Part shown: one piece after another, positions 27,989 to 36,735 of the stretch | How positions within the stretch are numbered: position 1 is the stretch's first letter | How the letters are laid out: every line of letters starts with the position of its first letter | Assembly: GCF_016406085.1 (NCBI RefSeq) | Contig: NZ_JAEHFJ010000002.1 | Location: forward strand, 124,001-188,000 | DNA length: 64,000 nucleotides | Direction of reading: 5' to 3' | Source of the DNA: Aureibaculum flavum | Lineage (GTDB): Bacteria > Bacteroidota > Bacteroidia > Flavobacteriales > Flavobacteriaceae | Translations under genes and position numbers: made by a program | The notes under the pieces: generated by a model | The model's database searches: none | Seen by the model: the letters and a program-made list of their open reading frames with translations, nothing else | What the model was told of the DNA's origin: nothing

Positions 27989-29605
27989 TTATTCGATTAC
28001 AGTTTCTTCTATTTCTGTTTCCTCTATCTCTTCTTTTTGAACTGTAAAATTAGTACGTCTATTTAATTGATGCTCTGCACTAGAACATCTAACTCCATCA
28101 GCACATTTATTAGTCAATTGAGATTCACCTAAGCCTTCGTAAGTAAGTCTACTTGGATCAATTCCTTTAGCTATCATATACTCAACTGTAGATTTCGCTC
28201 TACGTTCAGATAGTTTTTGGTTGTATCCTTTTGGACCTCTAGAATCCGTATGAGAAGCTGAATGAATTCTTAAATCTGGGTATTTATTTAATACCTCAAC
28301 AACTTTATCTAATTCTTCTGCTGCATCTGGACGAATGTTATGCTTATCAAAGTCGAAATAAATTACATTGATATTCACTAACACTTCATCACCTACTAAT
28401 TTAAATTCAGGCTCTAAATCAACATTCTGTACTATTGCTGGAGCATTTAAATCATTAACAGTACTTACTTCTAGGTCTAATTTTAAATAGCCATCATTCA
28501 CAGTGACTATGGTATACTCACTATCACAAGGTACATCAAAAGTATACTCGGCAGTATCTTCAGTGGCTGCTGTCATTTGTAACTGGTTGCCGTCACTATC
28601 TAAAATAGATACTAAAGCACCTGGTAATAACTCTTGCGTTACTTTATCTCTCACAACACCTTTAACCGTTTGTAAACATTCTATAAAAAGTTTTTCATCA
28701 ACTTTAAAAGAATAAATATCATCATCTCCTTTACCTTCTTTTCTATTTGAAGAAAAATAACCTTGCGTTTCATCTCTTAAGATATAGGCAAAATCATCTT
28801 TAGGACTATTCAATGGCTCTCCTAAATTAATGGGTTCAGATATCGTATGGTCATAGATTTTACTAGCAAACAAATCTAAGTTACCGAAACCTGCATGTCC
28901 ATTTGAAGAGAAGTATAAAACATTATCTCCATCTATATGAGGAAACATTTCACGTTCTTCTGTATTCACTTCTGAACCTAAATTTTCAGGTTCGCTATAG
29001 GTGCCATCTTCATTAACATCAACAACCCAAATATCTGTTTTACCAATTGAACCTGGCCGGTCAGACACAAAATATAATTTTTTCTCATCTACAGTTAAAC
29101 TAGGCAAACCCGTTTGAAACTCATCAGAATTAAAATCTAATTTTTTAACATCTGTCCAAGCCCCATCAACACCAACTGATGCCTTGTAGAGTTGAATATT
29201 ATCAATTCCTTTTGAACTTTTTACAGATTTTCCTTTTGCGTCATAATTATTTGCAGAAAAATATACTGTTTTTAAATCTTTCGTAAATGTAACAGAAGCT
29301 TCATGTTGCTTTCTATTTACATCTCCACGTAAACTCTTTTTGTTAATAATTTGACCTGTACTGTCAATATCTCCAACAAATAAGTCTAAATAAGGTTGGT
29401 CATTTCCATCCCAATTTCTTCGAATAATTGCAACTTTCTCAGTAGGAGAAGCAAAAACCACACGGTCATTACCATAAAAATTAAGTCCAAAATCTGAATT
29501 TTTTGTATTCACTTTTAATAACCTAATACTATGTTTTCCAGGCGTTGATTGTGCCATCATTAAAAAGGAGCAAAGCAATAAACTTAACGTAAATATTTTT
29601 TTCAT
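27989..29605 (-). CDS. OmpA family protein with PD40 propeller (PorE-like)
   Basis: Envelope protein of 538 residues: signal peptide to LMMAQS, PD40/WD40-like propeller repeats (~30-320; LPSLTVDEKKLYFVSDRPGS, YFSSNGHAGFGNLDLFA, GYFSSNRKEGKGDDDIYSF), a carboxypeptidase-regulatory-like beta domain (~330-400; VKGVVRDKVTQELLPGALVS) and a single C-terminal OmpA domain (~410-525; FDFDKHNIRPDA, SASHTDSRGPKGYNQKLSERR). It has the same overall plan as the protein at 10248-12590 but lacks the TPR part and has one OmpA domain. It stands alone, with no SprF-like partner beside it. Confidence 0.9.
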   Translation of the reverse strand: MKKIFTLSLLLCSFLMMAQSTPGKHSIRLLKVNTKNSDFGLNFYGNDRVVFASPTEKVAIIRRNWDGNDQPYLDLFVGDIDSTGQIINKKSLRGDVNRKQHEASVTFTKDLKTVYFSANNYDAKGKSVKSSKGIDNIQLYKASVGVDGAWTDVKKLDFNSDEFQTGLPSLTVDEKKLYFVSDRPGSIGKTDIWVVDVNEDGTYSEPENLGSEVNTEEREMFPHIDGDNVLYFSSNGHAGFGNLDLFASKIYDHTISEPINLGEPLNSPKDDFAYILRDETQGYFSSNRKEGKGDDDIYSFKVDEKLFIECLQTVKGVVRDKVTQELLPGALVSILDSDGNQLQMTAATEDTAEYTFDVPCDSEYTIVTVNDGYLKLDLEVSTVNDLNAPAIVQNVDLEPEFKLVGDEVLVNINVIYFDFDKHNIRPDAAEELDKVVEVLNKYPDLRIHSASHTDSRGPKGYNQKLSERRAKSTVEYMIAKGIDPSRLTYEGLGESQLTNKCADGVRCSSAEHQLNRRTNFTVQKEEIEETEIEETVIE

Positions 29606-29826
29606 ATCTTTTTTTTTCTTGTAAGTATATTTTATAATTCCACCATTATAAGTTCTGAATTTTTAGGGGATAAATTCTAAAAAAGAGTCAGATTTCAAAA
29701 AACAAATTTAACAAATAAAATTTAACACATATTATATCATGGTTACCTTTTGTTAAATTATAACCAAAACTATCATAAAACACTGACAACATACTATTTA
29801 AGTAATATTATTTTTCTTAAAAATTT

Positions 29827-30438
29827 CTATAATTTTTCTTCAATTTTAGCTTTTTCTCTAAATTCTAGTCCATTATAATCCAATTTCCAACCAAAAGTAC
29901 TTACCATTTGCTCTATAATTTTAACAGTTTCTAGAGCTTTTGAAGTTGCCGATACTAGCAATTCACTTTCTGGTATTTTATTCTCAATATTGATTTTTAC
30001 TTTTTTATTAAGGTCACTTAAATCTTTTGCTGCAAACTTATTAAAATAACCATGCTTTACATCGTAATATTGTATATCTGTTTCAATACTCAAAATTTCC
30101 GGCTCAGGAAAATGTTCAAGAATTAACTTTTTCTTTTCAGGCTTTGATTGTAACCGAATTTTTTTCATATCAAACCCTATTAACACCTTTGCATTGGCAA
30201 GTACAATGGCCTTCTTTTTACTGTTTACCAAATTCAACAGCACCCCTTTGACATCTTCAAAATGCATAATTTCAGAAAAATCACCTTCTACCGTAATCAT
30301 TTTAGATACATTTCTTATTTTTTCTAATAGCACAACGGATTGCTCTTCCGATTTATTTTTAAAAAATCGTTTACTAAATAGCAACACAACTATTCCTAAA
30401 AATAGTATTCCAATAAGTACTCCTAATATAAAATCCAT
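29827..30438 (-). CDS. DUF4230 domain membrane protein
   Basis: 203 residues: an N-terminal membrane helix (FILGVLIGILFLGIVVLLF), then the DUF4230 domain, with VSKMITVEGDFSEIMH, KKAIVLANAKVLIGFDMKKI and FGWKLDYNG. Function of the family is unknown. It lies downstream of mnmD on the same strand with a 55-bp gap and may be the last gene of that transcript. Confidence 0.85.
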   Translation of the reverse strand: MDFILGVLIGILFLGIVVLLFSKRFFKNKSEEQSVVLLEKIRNVSKMITVEGDFSEIMHFEDVKGVLLNLVNSKKKAIVLANAKVLIGFDMKKIRLQSKPEKKKLILEHFPEPEILSIETDIQYYDVKHGYFNKFAAKDLSDLNKKVKINIENKIPESELLVSATSKALETVKIIEQMVSTFGWKLDYNGLEFREKAKIEEKL

Positions 30439-30493
30439 ACACTATTTTATTTTTTTCTACAGTATTTAACTGCATCGAATATTGAAAATCGGC

Positions 30494-31144
30494 TTATTTT
30501 TTAATAGCTCTCAACATTTCTCTTTTACCTGGAGGGCCAGGCAATCTTTCTACCACAAAACCAACTTCTTGCATTGCTCTTCTAACACTTCCTTTAGCAG
30601 CATACGTTACCAATATTCCATTCTTTTTTAGAGCATTATACATTTTCTGAAACATTATCGCCGTCCAATGCTCAGGTTGTACTCTTGCACCAAATGCATC
30701 GTAATAGATTAAATTAAAACGATTTTCATCGTCAATAGCATCAAAAAACTGCTCTCTTTTCGTTAAACTAAATTTACTTGATAGCTGATGTTCTTTTTCC
30801 CATGGGATGGTATGCATTTCATCAAAAATGTTTTTTTCATTTTCAACTTTTAATTCAGAAACATAATTTAGCTTAATAATATCTTCATTTTCAACAGGAT
30901 ACGCTTCTACTCCAACATAATCTATGTTGCGTACCGATTTTTTCGATTCTAAATAGGTAATAAAAGCGTTTAAACCTGTGCCAAAGCCAATTTCTAAAAT
31001 GGAAATACTATCTGTTAAAGCAACTTCATTATACCCTTTATCAATAAATACGTGATAGGCTTCCTGAATAGCACCGTGTTTTGAATGGTACTGCTCATTC
31101 CAATCTGGCAAATGGATTGTAGTAGACCCATCTGAGGTAATCAT
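30494..31144 (-). CDS. mnmD: MnmD-type tRNA (5-methylaminomethyl-2-thiouridine) methyltransferase
   Basis: SAM-dependent methyltransferase that completes mnm5(s2)U at the wobble base U34 of certain tRNAs; it equals the MnmC methyltransferase half without the oxidase. Signature TSDGSTTIHLPDWNEQYHS at the N-terminus, SAM site ILEIGFGTGLNAF, and FNLIYYDAFGARVQPEHW. I place the start at the ATG 31144; an upstream TTG at 31159 adds five residues. It is almost contiguous with the upstream haem lipoprotein gene. Other U34-modification genes (trhO, trhP) lie 4 kb away. Confidence 0.88.
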   Translation of the reverse strand: MITSDGSTTIHLPDWNEQYHSKHGAIQEAYHVFIDKGYNEVALTDSISILEIGFGTGLNAFITYLESKKSVRNIDYVGVEAYPVENEDIIKLNYVSELKVENEKNIFDEMHTIPWEKEHQLSSKFSLTKREQFFDAIDDENRFNLIYYDAFGARVQPEHWTAIMFQKMYNALKKNGILVTYAAKGSVRRAMQEVGFVVERLPGPPGKREMLRAIKK

Positions 31145-31160
31145 TATTTCTCTCTTCAAA

Positions 31161-31586
31161 CTAATTGATTATAAGTTTCTTTATCTTAGGAATGGGACCT
31201 GTACAACGTGTTTGATGACAAGCAATACAACTATTTACCGATTGATTAAAGTAATACGCCGTAGAATCAGATTTTGTTGTATATGTTGCTTTTTGAAATT
31301 TCACAAATTGAACTGCCAAACTATCAAATTCAGAATCGCGTTCATCTGGATCAGTCATTATAGCATTGTGAATTTTCACAAACTCTTCTGGAAACGCTGA
31401 TAACGTTTCTCTATTTATTATTTGAGCCTTTGTCAATTTATTAAACTCATACATTTGTCGCATTAACAAGGCCATTTCAGATGGCTGATACATTTTCATT
31501 TCAGGCTCTACTTTATCTTCCTTTAAGGGATTATTACATGCTGCCAATAACAAAATAGAAAGTACAATAAAGAATGATTTATGCAT
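31161..31586 (-). CDS. Haem-binding (c-type cytochrome-like) lipoprotein
   Basis: Small lipoprotein with lipobox LLAAC and a single CxxCH haem-attachment motif close to the C-terminus (NSCIACHQTRC), which suggests one covalently bound c-haem. The rest is helical. I chose the ATG at 31586, which gives a compact signal peptide (MHKSFFIVLSILLLAAC). Its electron partner is unknown; it is in line with the DUF4920 gene upstream and mnmD downstream. Confidence 0.75.
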   Translation of the reverse strand: MHKSFFIVLSILLLAACNNPLKEDKVEPEMKMYQPSEMALLMRQMYEFNKLTKAQIINRETLSAFPEEFVKIHNAIMTDPDERDSEFDSLAVQFVKFQKATYTTKSDSTAYYFNQSVNSCIACHQTRCTGPIPKIKKLIIN

Positions 31587-31637
31587 TATAAATTTGAACA
31601 TTGAAATAAGAATAAGTAGTTAAACCTATATACTTAA

Positions 31638-32132
31638 TTAGGGTTTTAACAAAACACCATCAGCTTCGAAAGCATAAGTGAATTTTGGCTCCGTAATTTT
31701 TGCAATTTCTTCTTCTGTTTTACCAGCATCTTTCGCAAAATGTTGTAATTCTTCTACTGAAGTCTCTGTAACATAAGCCCTACCATTTACAATAACATCT
31801 TTTTTATCTGCATCTAAAGGTACAAAAAAGCCATAGTCTTTAAAACGAACCATAGATTCTTTAGCATCACCTAAATCCAATTTCATCCAACACCCTTTTG
31901 CTTTACAAACTTCATTAATATTTGATGCAAATTTTACAGCAACGGTATCTCCCGCCTTCAAGTTTTCAAACTTTGTTGCCATTTCTTCTTTTGAAATAAC
32001 ATTTTCGTCCGTAATTTTTTCTCCAAAAGAAGCGTATTCAATCTTTGCTTGTACCTTATCTTCACCTTCTTTTTTCTCCTCTTTACAGGCTACCATAGCC
32101 AAAAAACATGTCAACAATACTAATTTTCGCAT
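31638..32132 (-). CDS. DUF4920 domain lipoprotein
   Basis: Lipoprotein (lipobox AMVAC) with the DUF4920 domain: YASFGEKITDENVIS, EVCKAKGCWMKLDLGD with the conserved Cys pair, and GRAYVTETSVEELQHFAKDAG. Function unknown; the CxxxxCW motif could bind a metal. The ATG at 32132 is chosen because it begins a proper lipoprotein signal and has a TAnnTTTG box 19 nt upstream; longer in-frame starts would run into the ilvE promoter. Confidence 0.85.
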   Translation of the reverse strand: MRKLVLLTCFLAMVACKEEKKEGEDKVQAKIEYASFGEKITDENVISKEEMATKFENLKAGDTVAVKFASNINEVCKAKGCWMKLDLGDAKESMVRFKDYGFFVPLDADKKDVIVNGRAYVTETSVEELQHFAKDAGKTEEEIAKITEPKFTYAFEADGVLLKP

Positions 32133-32151
32133 AATGTGTATAATTTTTATA

Positions 32152-32159
32152 CAAAAATA
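32152..32159 (-). promoter_or_regulatory. TAnnTTTG promoter box (TATTTTTG) of the DUF4920 gene
   Basis: Minus-strand box 19 nt before the ATG at 32132, facing away from the ilvE box 33 bp further on. Confidence 0.6.
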
Positions 32160-32191
32160 TAGTTTTAAACTTAATTTTAGGCAAGAATCGC

Positions 32192-32199
32192 TACTTTTG
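32192..32199 (+). promoter_or_regulatory. TAnnTTTG promoter box (TACTTTTG) of ilvE
   Basis: Plus-strand box 18 nt before the ilvE ATG, forming a divergent pair with 32152-32159. Confidence 0.6.
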
Positions 32200-32217
32200 T
32201 TACCTAAATAGAGCGTT

Positions 32218-33288
32218 ATGAGTACAGCAACTACTTTAAATATGAACATAGAAAAAACTAAAAAATCTAAACTTCCACAAGTTGATTTTAACAATTTACC
32301 ATTTGGTCAAACTTTTTCAGATCATATGTTTGTTTGCGATTATAAAGACGGAAAATGGCAAACACCTCAAATTATACCTTATCAGAATATTAGCTTAGAC
32401 CCTGCTGCAAAAATTTTCCATTACGGACAATCAGTGTTTGAAGGTATGAAAGCCTATAAGGACGAGAAAGATCAGATCTGGTTATTTAGACCTTTAGAAA
32501 ATCAAAAACGTATTAATATCTCTTCTGAACGTTTGGCAATGCCTGCATTTCCTGAAAATTATTTTATGGAAGGGCTAGAGACCTTATTAAAAATTGAAAA
32601 AGACTGGATTCCTCAAACACCAGGAAGCTCATTATATATTAGACCCTTTATTTTTGCTACTGGTGCCGGATTGCATGCTTCACCATCAACTGAATACAAG
32701 TTTATGATAGCTTGTGCACCTTCTGGAGCTTATTTTGCAGGAAATGTAAAAGTATTAATTGAAGAAAAGTATTCTCGTTCTGCAAATGGCGGCGTGGGTT
32801 TTGCCAAAGCTGGAGGAAATTATGCGGGTCAGTTTTACCCTACACAATTAGCCGTTGAAAAAGGTTACCATCAGGTAATTTGGACCGATGACAATACACA
32901 TGAGTTTATTGAAGAAGCTGGTGCCATGAACATTTTTGTTAGAATTGGAGATACTTTAATTACGAGCCCAACTAGCGACAGAATCTTAGATGGTATTACT
33001 AGAAAAAGTATCTTAAAAATAGCAGAAGACGAAGGTATACCTGTTGAAGTACGAAAATTTACCGTTTCTGAATTAACGGAAGCTTCCAAAAATGGAACGT
33101 TAAAAGAAATGTTTGGAGCAGGAACAGCTGCTGTTATTTCGCCAATTTCATTATTTGGTCATAGAGGAAAAGACTATGAATTACCAGAAATTGAAAACAG
33201 CTATGCGGCACGGTTTAAAAAACGCATTACGGACATTCAATACAATAGAGCTGAAGACAAATTTGGCTGGAGACATCTTGTCAAATAG
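32218..33288 (+). CDS. ilvE: Branched-chain amino acid aminotransferase
   Basis: PLP-dependent class IV transaminase for the last step of Leu, Ile and Val synthesis (or first of their breakdown). The 356-residue form belongs to the longer BCAT type: FHYGQSVFEGMKAYKD, LFRPLENQKRINISSERL, SLYIRPFIFATGA, the PLP-lysine region GVGFAKAGGNYAG, and EEAGAMNIFV, with GTAAVISPI close to the end. It is monocistronic with a strong terminator. Confidence 0.96.
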   Translation: MSTATTLNMNIEKTKKSKLPQVDFNNLPFGQTFSDHMFVCDYKDGKWQTPQIIPYQNISLDPAAKIFHYGQSVFEGMKAYKDEKDQIWLFRPLENQKRINISSERLAMPAFPENYFMEGLETLLKIEKDWIPQTPGSSLYIRPFIFATGAGLHASPSTEYKFMIACAPSGAYFAGNVKVLIEEKYSRSANGGVGFAKAGGNYAGQFYPTQLAVEKGYHQVIWTDDNTHEFIEEAGAMNIFVRIGDTLITSPTSDRILDGITRKSILKIAEDEGIPVEVRKFTVSELTEASKNGTLKEMFGAGTAAVISPISLFGHRGKDYELPEIENSYAARFKKRITDIQYNRAEDKFGWRHLVK

Positions 33289-33301
33289 ACATTAGAATAA
33301 A

Positions 33302-33352
33302 ATAAAAAAAAGGGTGAAATTTCTGTTCAATAGAAATTTTACCCTTTTTTAT
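33302..33352. terminator. Bidirectional Rho-independent terminator
   Basis: A ~19-bp stem: AAAAAAGGGTGAAATTTCT with AGAAATTTTACCCTTTTTT, one G-T pair, 8-nt loop. T runs on both strands serve ilvE (+) and the pyrophosphohydrolase gene (-). Confidence 0.9.
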
Positions 33353-33376
33353 TTACATGTTAGATTAAAATCCGTT

Positions 33377-33766
33377 TTACTTTTTATCTAAAATCTCTGC
33401 GATATTTGGTTTAAAATAATTGGGACCTTTTAAAACCTTGCCATCTTCACGATAAATAGGCTTTCCATCTTCACCCAATTTACTCATATTACTGCGTTGT
33501 ATTTCATTAAATACTTCTTCAATTTTATGTTGCATACCATGTTCTATAATGGTGCCACATAATATATACAACATATCGCCCAAAGCATCTGCAACTTCCA
33601 CTAAATCGTTACTTTCAGCAGCTTCTAAATACTCATTATTCTCTTCGTCCATTAAGTTAAAACGCAGTTTTATTTTATCTGGCGATAAGTTGGCTATAGG
33701 TTTATGTTCAACCCCCAAACCAAAGGCTTCGTGAAATTCTTTGACAGCTTTTATTTTATCTTGCAT
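33377..33766 (-). CDS. MazG-like/all-alpha nucleoside triphosphate pyrophosphohydrolase
   Basis: 129-residue all-alpha NTP-PPase related to HisE/MazG, a house-cleaning or phosphoribosyl-ATP-type hydrolase. The Mg-binding motif is present as EENNEYLEA and, one helix later, EVADALGDMLYIL (ExxE...ExxD). The N-terminus VKEFHEAFGL is typical. The C-terminal YREDGKVLKGPNYFKP tail is shared by a Bacteroidota subgroup. No his genes are near, so a general nucleotide role is more likely. Confidence 0.85.
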   Translation of the reverse strand: MQDKIKAVKEFHEAFGLGVEHKPIANLSPDKIKLRFNLMDEENNEYLEAAESNDLVEVADALGDMLYILCGTIIEHGMQHKIEEVFNEIQRSNMSKLGEDGKPIYREDGKVLKGPNYFKPNIAEILDKK

Positions 33767-33774
33767 TATTGTTC

Positions 33775-33782
33775 TATTTTTG
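33775..33782 (+). promoter_or_regulatory. TAnnTTTG promoter box (TATTTTTG)
   Basis: 22 nt before the ATG at 33805; it supports that start over the in-frame ATG at 33769, which lies upstream of the box. Confidence 0.55.
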
Positions 33783-33804
33783 TAGGGATAAATATAAGAG
33801 AAAA

Positions 33805-33996
33805 ATGTTTAGTAAAGGACAAGCTGTTTTTGGGATATTATTTGCAATAGCTTTTATCATTTTTATAGCATGGAGCTATAGAAAAGACTTAAAACTGCAT
33901 AAACTCTATTATAAAAATGTTTGGGTTGTGGGATTTGCAATAATTGCTGTAATTGCTATTTTTGGTGTATTAACTTTTATGTTACACGGTAATTAG
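33805..33996 (+). CDS. Small two-helix membrane protein
   Basis: 63 residues with two hydrophobic helices (AVFGILFAIAFIIFIAW and VVGFAIIAVIAIFGVLTFML) joined by a basic loop with SYRKDLKLHKLYYKN. Conserved type in Flavobacteriaceae, function not known to me. It is convergent with the ferredoxin gene, with only 2 bp between their stop codons, and no terminator fits between. Confidence 0.65.
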   Translation: MFSKGQAVFGILFAIAFIIFIAWSYRKDLKLHKLYYKNVWVVGFAIIAVIAIFGVLTFMLHGN

Positions 33997-33998
33997 AT

Positions 33999-34229
33999 CT
34001 AAATCTCCTTTACCGAAATAATTTTAACCGGACAGGCTTCTTTTGCCTTTATATTACTTTCAAAAATAGAATGGTCTGGCGACTTTAACGTAAAAAAGCC
34101 CTTTTTCTCAACACCTTGAAGCAATACTGATTTCCCATCTTTTTTTGACATCTGAAACTGACTGGGAGCAAGCTCCACACAATAATTACATCCTATACAT
34201 TTAGCCCTTTGAAGTGTTACAATTACCAT
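33999..34229 (-). CDS. 4Fe-4S ferredoxin
   Basis: 76-residue single-cluster ferredoxin: KCIGCNYCVELAP gives CxxCxxC and the fourth ligand is in ACPVKII (CP). Small electron carrier of the cytoplasm. It follows trhP by 6 bp in the same direction, so it is the third gene of the trhO-trhP-ferredoxin operon and may supply electrons to, or help maintain, the iron-sulfur protein encoded before it (inference). Confidence 0.9.
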   Translation of the reverse strand: MVIVTLQRAKCIGCNYCVELAPSQFQMSKKDGKSVLLQGVEKKGFFTLKSPDHSIFESNIKAKEACPVKIISVKEI

Positions 34230-34235
34230 AACCTA

Positions 34236-35483
34236 TTAAGCTTGAGCAAATTCAGTTGCTACAATTTTATATAATTTATCTGAGGGTCTAATCCTAAACG
34301 CTAAAGGTATAGTAACAGAATCTCCTTTAGTAGCCGTAGTTCCATTTTGATCATTGATAAACATTTCATCAATTTTCATTTCTTGAGCTCCGGTTGTTGG
34401 CCCGGTAATTAAAATAGTATCTCCAACAGAAATGTCATACGCTTCTACCTTAAACTCTCCAATGTTAGCTTTAGGAAAATAGTGCATCCCTTTACCTACA
34501 TATACTTTTTTCTGTGTAGCATGAGACCCAGAACCCGTACTCCATTCCCCCAATTTTTGACCCAAATAATAACCATTCCAAAACCCACGGTTATACACTT
34601 TTTCCAATGCCTGCATCCAACCTATTACTTTATCTTTGTCATAGGTGTCATTAGCCAAACTATCAATAGCGTCTCTATAACATTTTATTACATTAGCTAC
34701 ATATTCAGGTGCTCTACCTCTACCTTCAATCTTTAGCACTTTAATACCCGCATCTGCTACTTGATCTAAAAAATCAATGGTACATAAATCTTTAGGAGAC
34801 ATAATGTATTCGTTATCCAACTCCATTTCAAAGCCTGTTTCTTGATCAATAACCGTATACTTTTTTCTGCAATTTTGCTTGCAAGCTCCTCTATTAGCAC
34901 TTGAATTGTACGAATGCAAACTCATATAACATTTACCAGAAACTGCCATACATAAAGCTCCATGTCCGAAAATTTCTATTTCAATCAACCTCCCTGAAGG
35001 ACCTTTTATTTGCTCTTTTTCAATTTGTTCTGTAATCTTTTTTACTTGACGTAAACTTAGCTCTCTACTCAATACAATGGTATCAGCGAATAAAGCATAA
35101 AACTTAACTGTTTCTATATTGGTTACATTTATTTGCGTAGAAATGTGCACTTCCATACCAATAGTTCTCGCTACTGAAATCACGGCCTGATCCATCGCTA
35201 TAACGGCAGTAATATTTGCCTCTTTCGCTTTGGTTATTAAGGTTTTTACAATCGATAAATCGTGATCGTAAATAATTGTATTTAAGGTCAAATAGGTACG
35301 AATTCCTTTTTTACTACATCGGCTAGAAATTTCTTCTAAATCATCTAATGTAAAATTAATAGAGGCTCTAGCTCTCATGTTCAACTGCTCCACGCCAAAA
35401 TAAACGGAATCAGCACCATTATCAATGGCAGCTTGCAACGATTCAAAATTTCCGGCAGGAGCCATTAATTCAATTTTCTGCAT
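34236..35483 (-). CDS. trhP: Peptidase U32 family protein, TrhP-like tRNA U34 hydroxylation enzyme
   Basis: U32-family protein of 415 residues, the length and architecture of TrhP (YegQ) rather than of the large RlhA or the small UbiU/V. TrhP is known to act in prephenate-dependent 5-hydroxyuridine (ho5U34) formation in tRNA. Visible: LMAPAGNFESLQAAIDNGAD, DSVYFG, the U32 signature EIFGHGALCMAVSGKCYMS, and NRGACKQNCRKKY, which provide four Cys as probable Fe-S ligands. A C-terminal beta-barrel domain follows (~330-415). It is 4 bp after trhO. Confidence 0.82.
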   Translation of the reverse strand: MQKIELMAPAGNFESLQAAIDNGADSVYFGVEQLNMRARASINFTLDDLEEISSRCSKKGIRTYLTLNTIIYDHDLSIVKTLITKAKEANITAVIAMDQAVISVARTIGMEVHISTQINVTNIETVKFYALFADTIVLSRELSLRQVKKITEQIEKEQIKGPSGRLIEIEIFGHGALCMAVSGKCYMSLHSYNSSANRGACKQNCRKKYTVIDQETGFEMELDNEYIMSPKDLCTIDFLDQVADAGIKVLKIEGRGRAPEYVANVIKCYRDAIDSLANDTYDKDKVIGWMQALEKVYNRGFWNGYYLGQKLGEWSTGSGSHATQKKVYVGKGMHYFPKANIGEFKVEAYDISVGDTILITGPTTGAQEMKIDEMFINDQNGTTATKGDSVTIPLAFRIRPSDKLYKIVATEFAQA

Positions 35484-35487
35484 GGCT

Positions 35488-36519
35488 TTATTTTTTAAAC
35501 TTTAATACTTCAGACCTTCCTTTTTTAAAGATTTTATTGCTGTTATGTGTTCCTTTACGCAATGCTTTTTGCTCTTCGAAAGGTAAATTATGTACCTCTT
35601 GACATGCTACAGAACAGCAACCTTGCATTTTTTCGTTACAAGCATCACATTGTATAAATAACAAGTGACACGCTTCATTTTCGCAGTTTACATGGGTGTC
35701 GCATGGGGTACCACATTGATGGCAATTGGCAATAACATCTTCAGAAATTTTTTCTGCCCTACGGTGGTCAAAAACAAAGTTTTTACCGACAAATTTATTC
35801 TCTAACTTCTCTTCATTTACCTGTCGTACATACTCAATGATTCCACCTTCCAATTGAAACACATTTTTAAACCCTTTGTGTTTATAATAGGCACTGGCTT
35901 TTTCGCAACGGATTCCTCCGGTGCAGTACATTAACAAATTTTTATCTTCTTTGTGTTCTTTTAAATCTTCTTCAATAATATCTAAAGAATCTCTAAACGT
36001 ATCTACATCAGGGGTAACGGCTCCATCAAAATGACCAATTTCACTTTCGTAATGGTTTCGCATATCTACACAAACCGTATTTGGATCTGCCAACAATTCA
36101 TTAAACTCCTTGGCTTTTAAATGCACACCTATATTGGTAACATCAAACGTATCGTCGTTTAATCCATCAGCTACAATTTTATCTCGTACTTTTACTTTTA
36201 GCTTTAAAAAGGATTTGTTGTCTTGCTCTACAGCAATATTTAAACGGACATTTTCTAAAAACGGAATGGCGTCTAACTTTGTTTTAAATTCATTAAAATT
36301 ATCGGCGGGTACCGAAAGCTGAGCATTTATACCTTCATTTGCTACATAAATACGACCAAGAACATCTTGTTCGTTCCATAACACAAATAAATGGTTTCTA
36401 AATAAAGTGGGATTACCAATTTTGGAATATGCGTAGAAAGACAATGTTAATCGCTGCTTACCTGCTTGCTCAATTAACGTTGCTCTTTCTTTAGCACTTA
36501 ATGTATTGTACAGTTGCAT
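35488..36519 (-). CDS. trhO: TrhO, oxygen-dependent tRNA uridine(34) hydroxylase (rhodanese-domain)
   Basis: YceA/TrhO family: makes ho5U34 in tRNA using O2. N-terminal ferredoxin-like domain (residues ~20-120; GRIYVANEGINAQLS), central rhodanese domain (~135-230) with CVDMRNHYESEIGHFDGA and the active-site loop YCTGGIRCEKAS, then a C-terminal Cys-rich zinc-binding part (CHQCGTPCDTHVNC, CDACNEKMQGCCS). At 343 residues it is full length. It is the first gene of the operon with trhP and a ferredoxin; the promoter box is at 36593-36600. Confidence 0.92.
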   Translation of the reverse strand: MQLYNTLSAKERATLIEQAGKQRLTLSFYAYSKIGNPTLFRNHLFVLWNEQDVLGRIYVANEGINAQLSVPADNFNEFKTKLDAIPFLENVRLNIAVEQDNKSFLKLKVKVRDKIVADGLNDDTFDVTNIGVHLKAKEFNELLADPNTVCVDMRNHYESEIGHFDGAVTPDVDTFRDSLDIIEEDLKEHKEDKNLLMYCTGGIRCEKASAYYKHKGFKNVFQLEGGIIEYVRQVNEEKLENKFVGKNFVFDHRRAEKISEDVIANCHQCGTPCDTHVNCENEACHLLFIQCDACNEKMQGCCSVACQEVHNLPFEEQKALRKGTHNSNKIFKKGRSEVLKFKK

Positions 36520-36592
36520 GCTATACTAATTTTTTAACTGTTAAAGAAAATTCAAAATGAATACCATTTTTGTATTGAAATGATATATGCTG

Positions 36593-36600
36593 CAAAAGTA
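36593..36600 (-). promoter_or_regulatory. TAnnTTTG promoter box (TACTTTTG) of trhO-trhP-ferredoxin
   Basis: Minus-strand box 73 nt before the trhO ATG, leaving a moderate 5' leader. Confidence 0.5.
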
Positions 36601-36735
36601 AAGGTTTTAGCTCTTTTCTGAAGTAAAATTCAACATTTTAATCTAATTTGATAAAAATTGAACTTTTACAACATTAATTTTTAATAGTGATAAACTTTTT
36701 ATGACCTTTGCATTATAATAATAAAATTATAGAAT

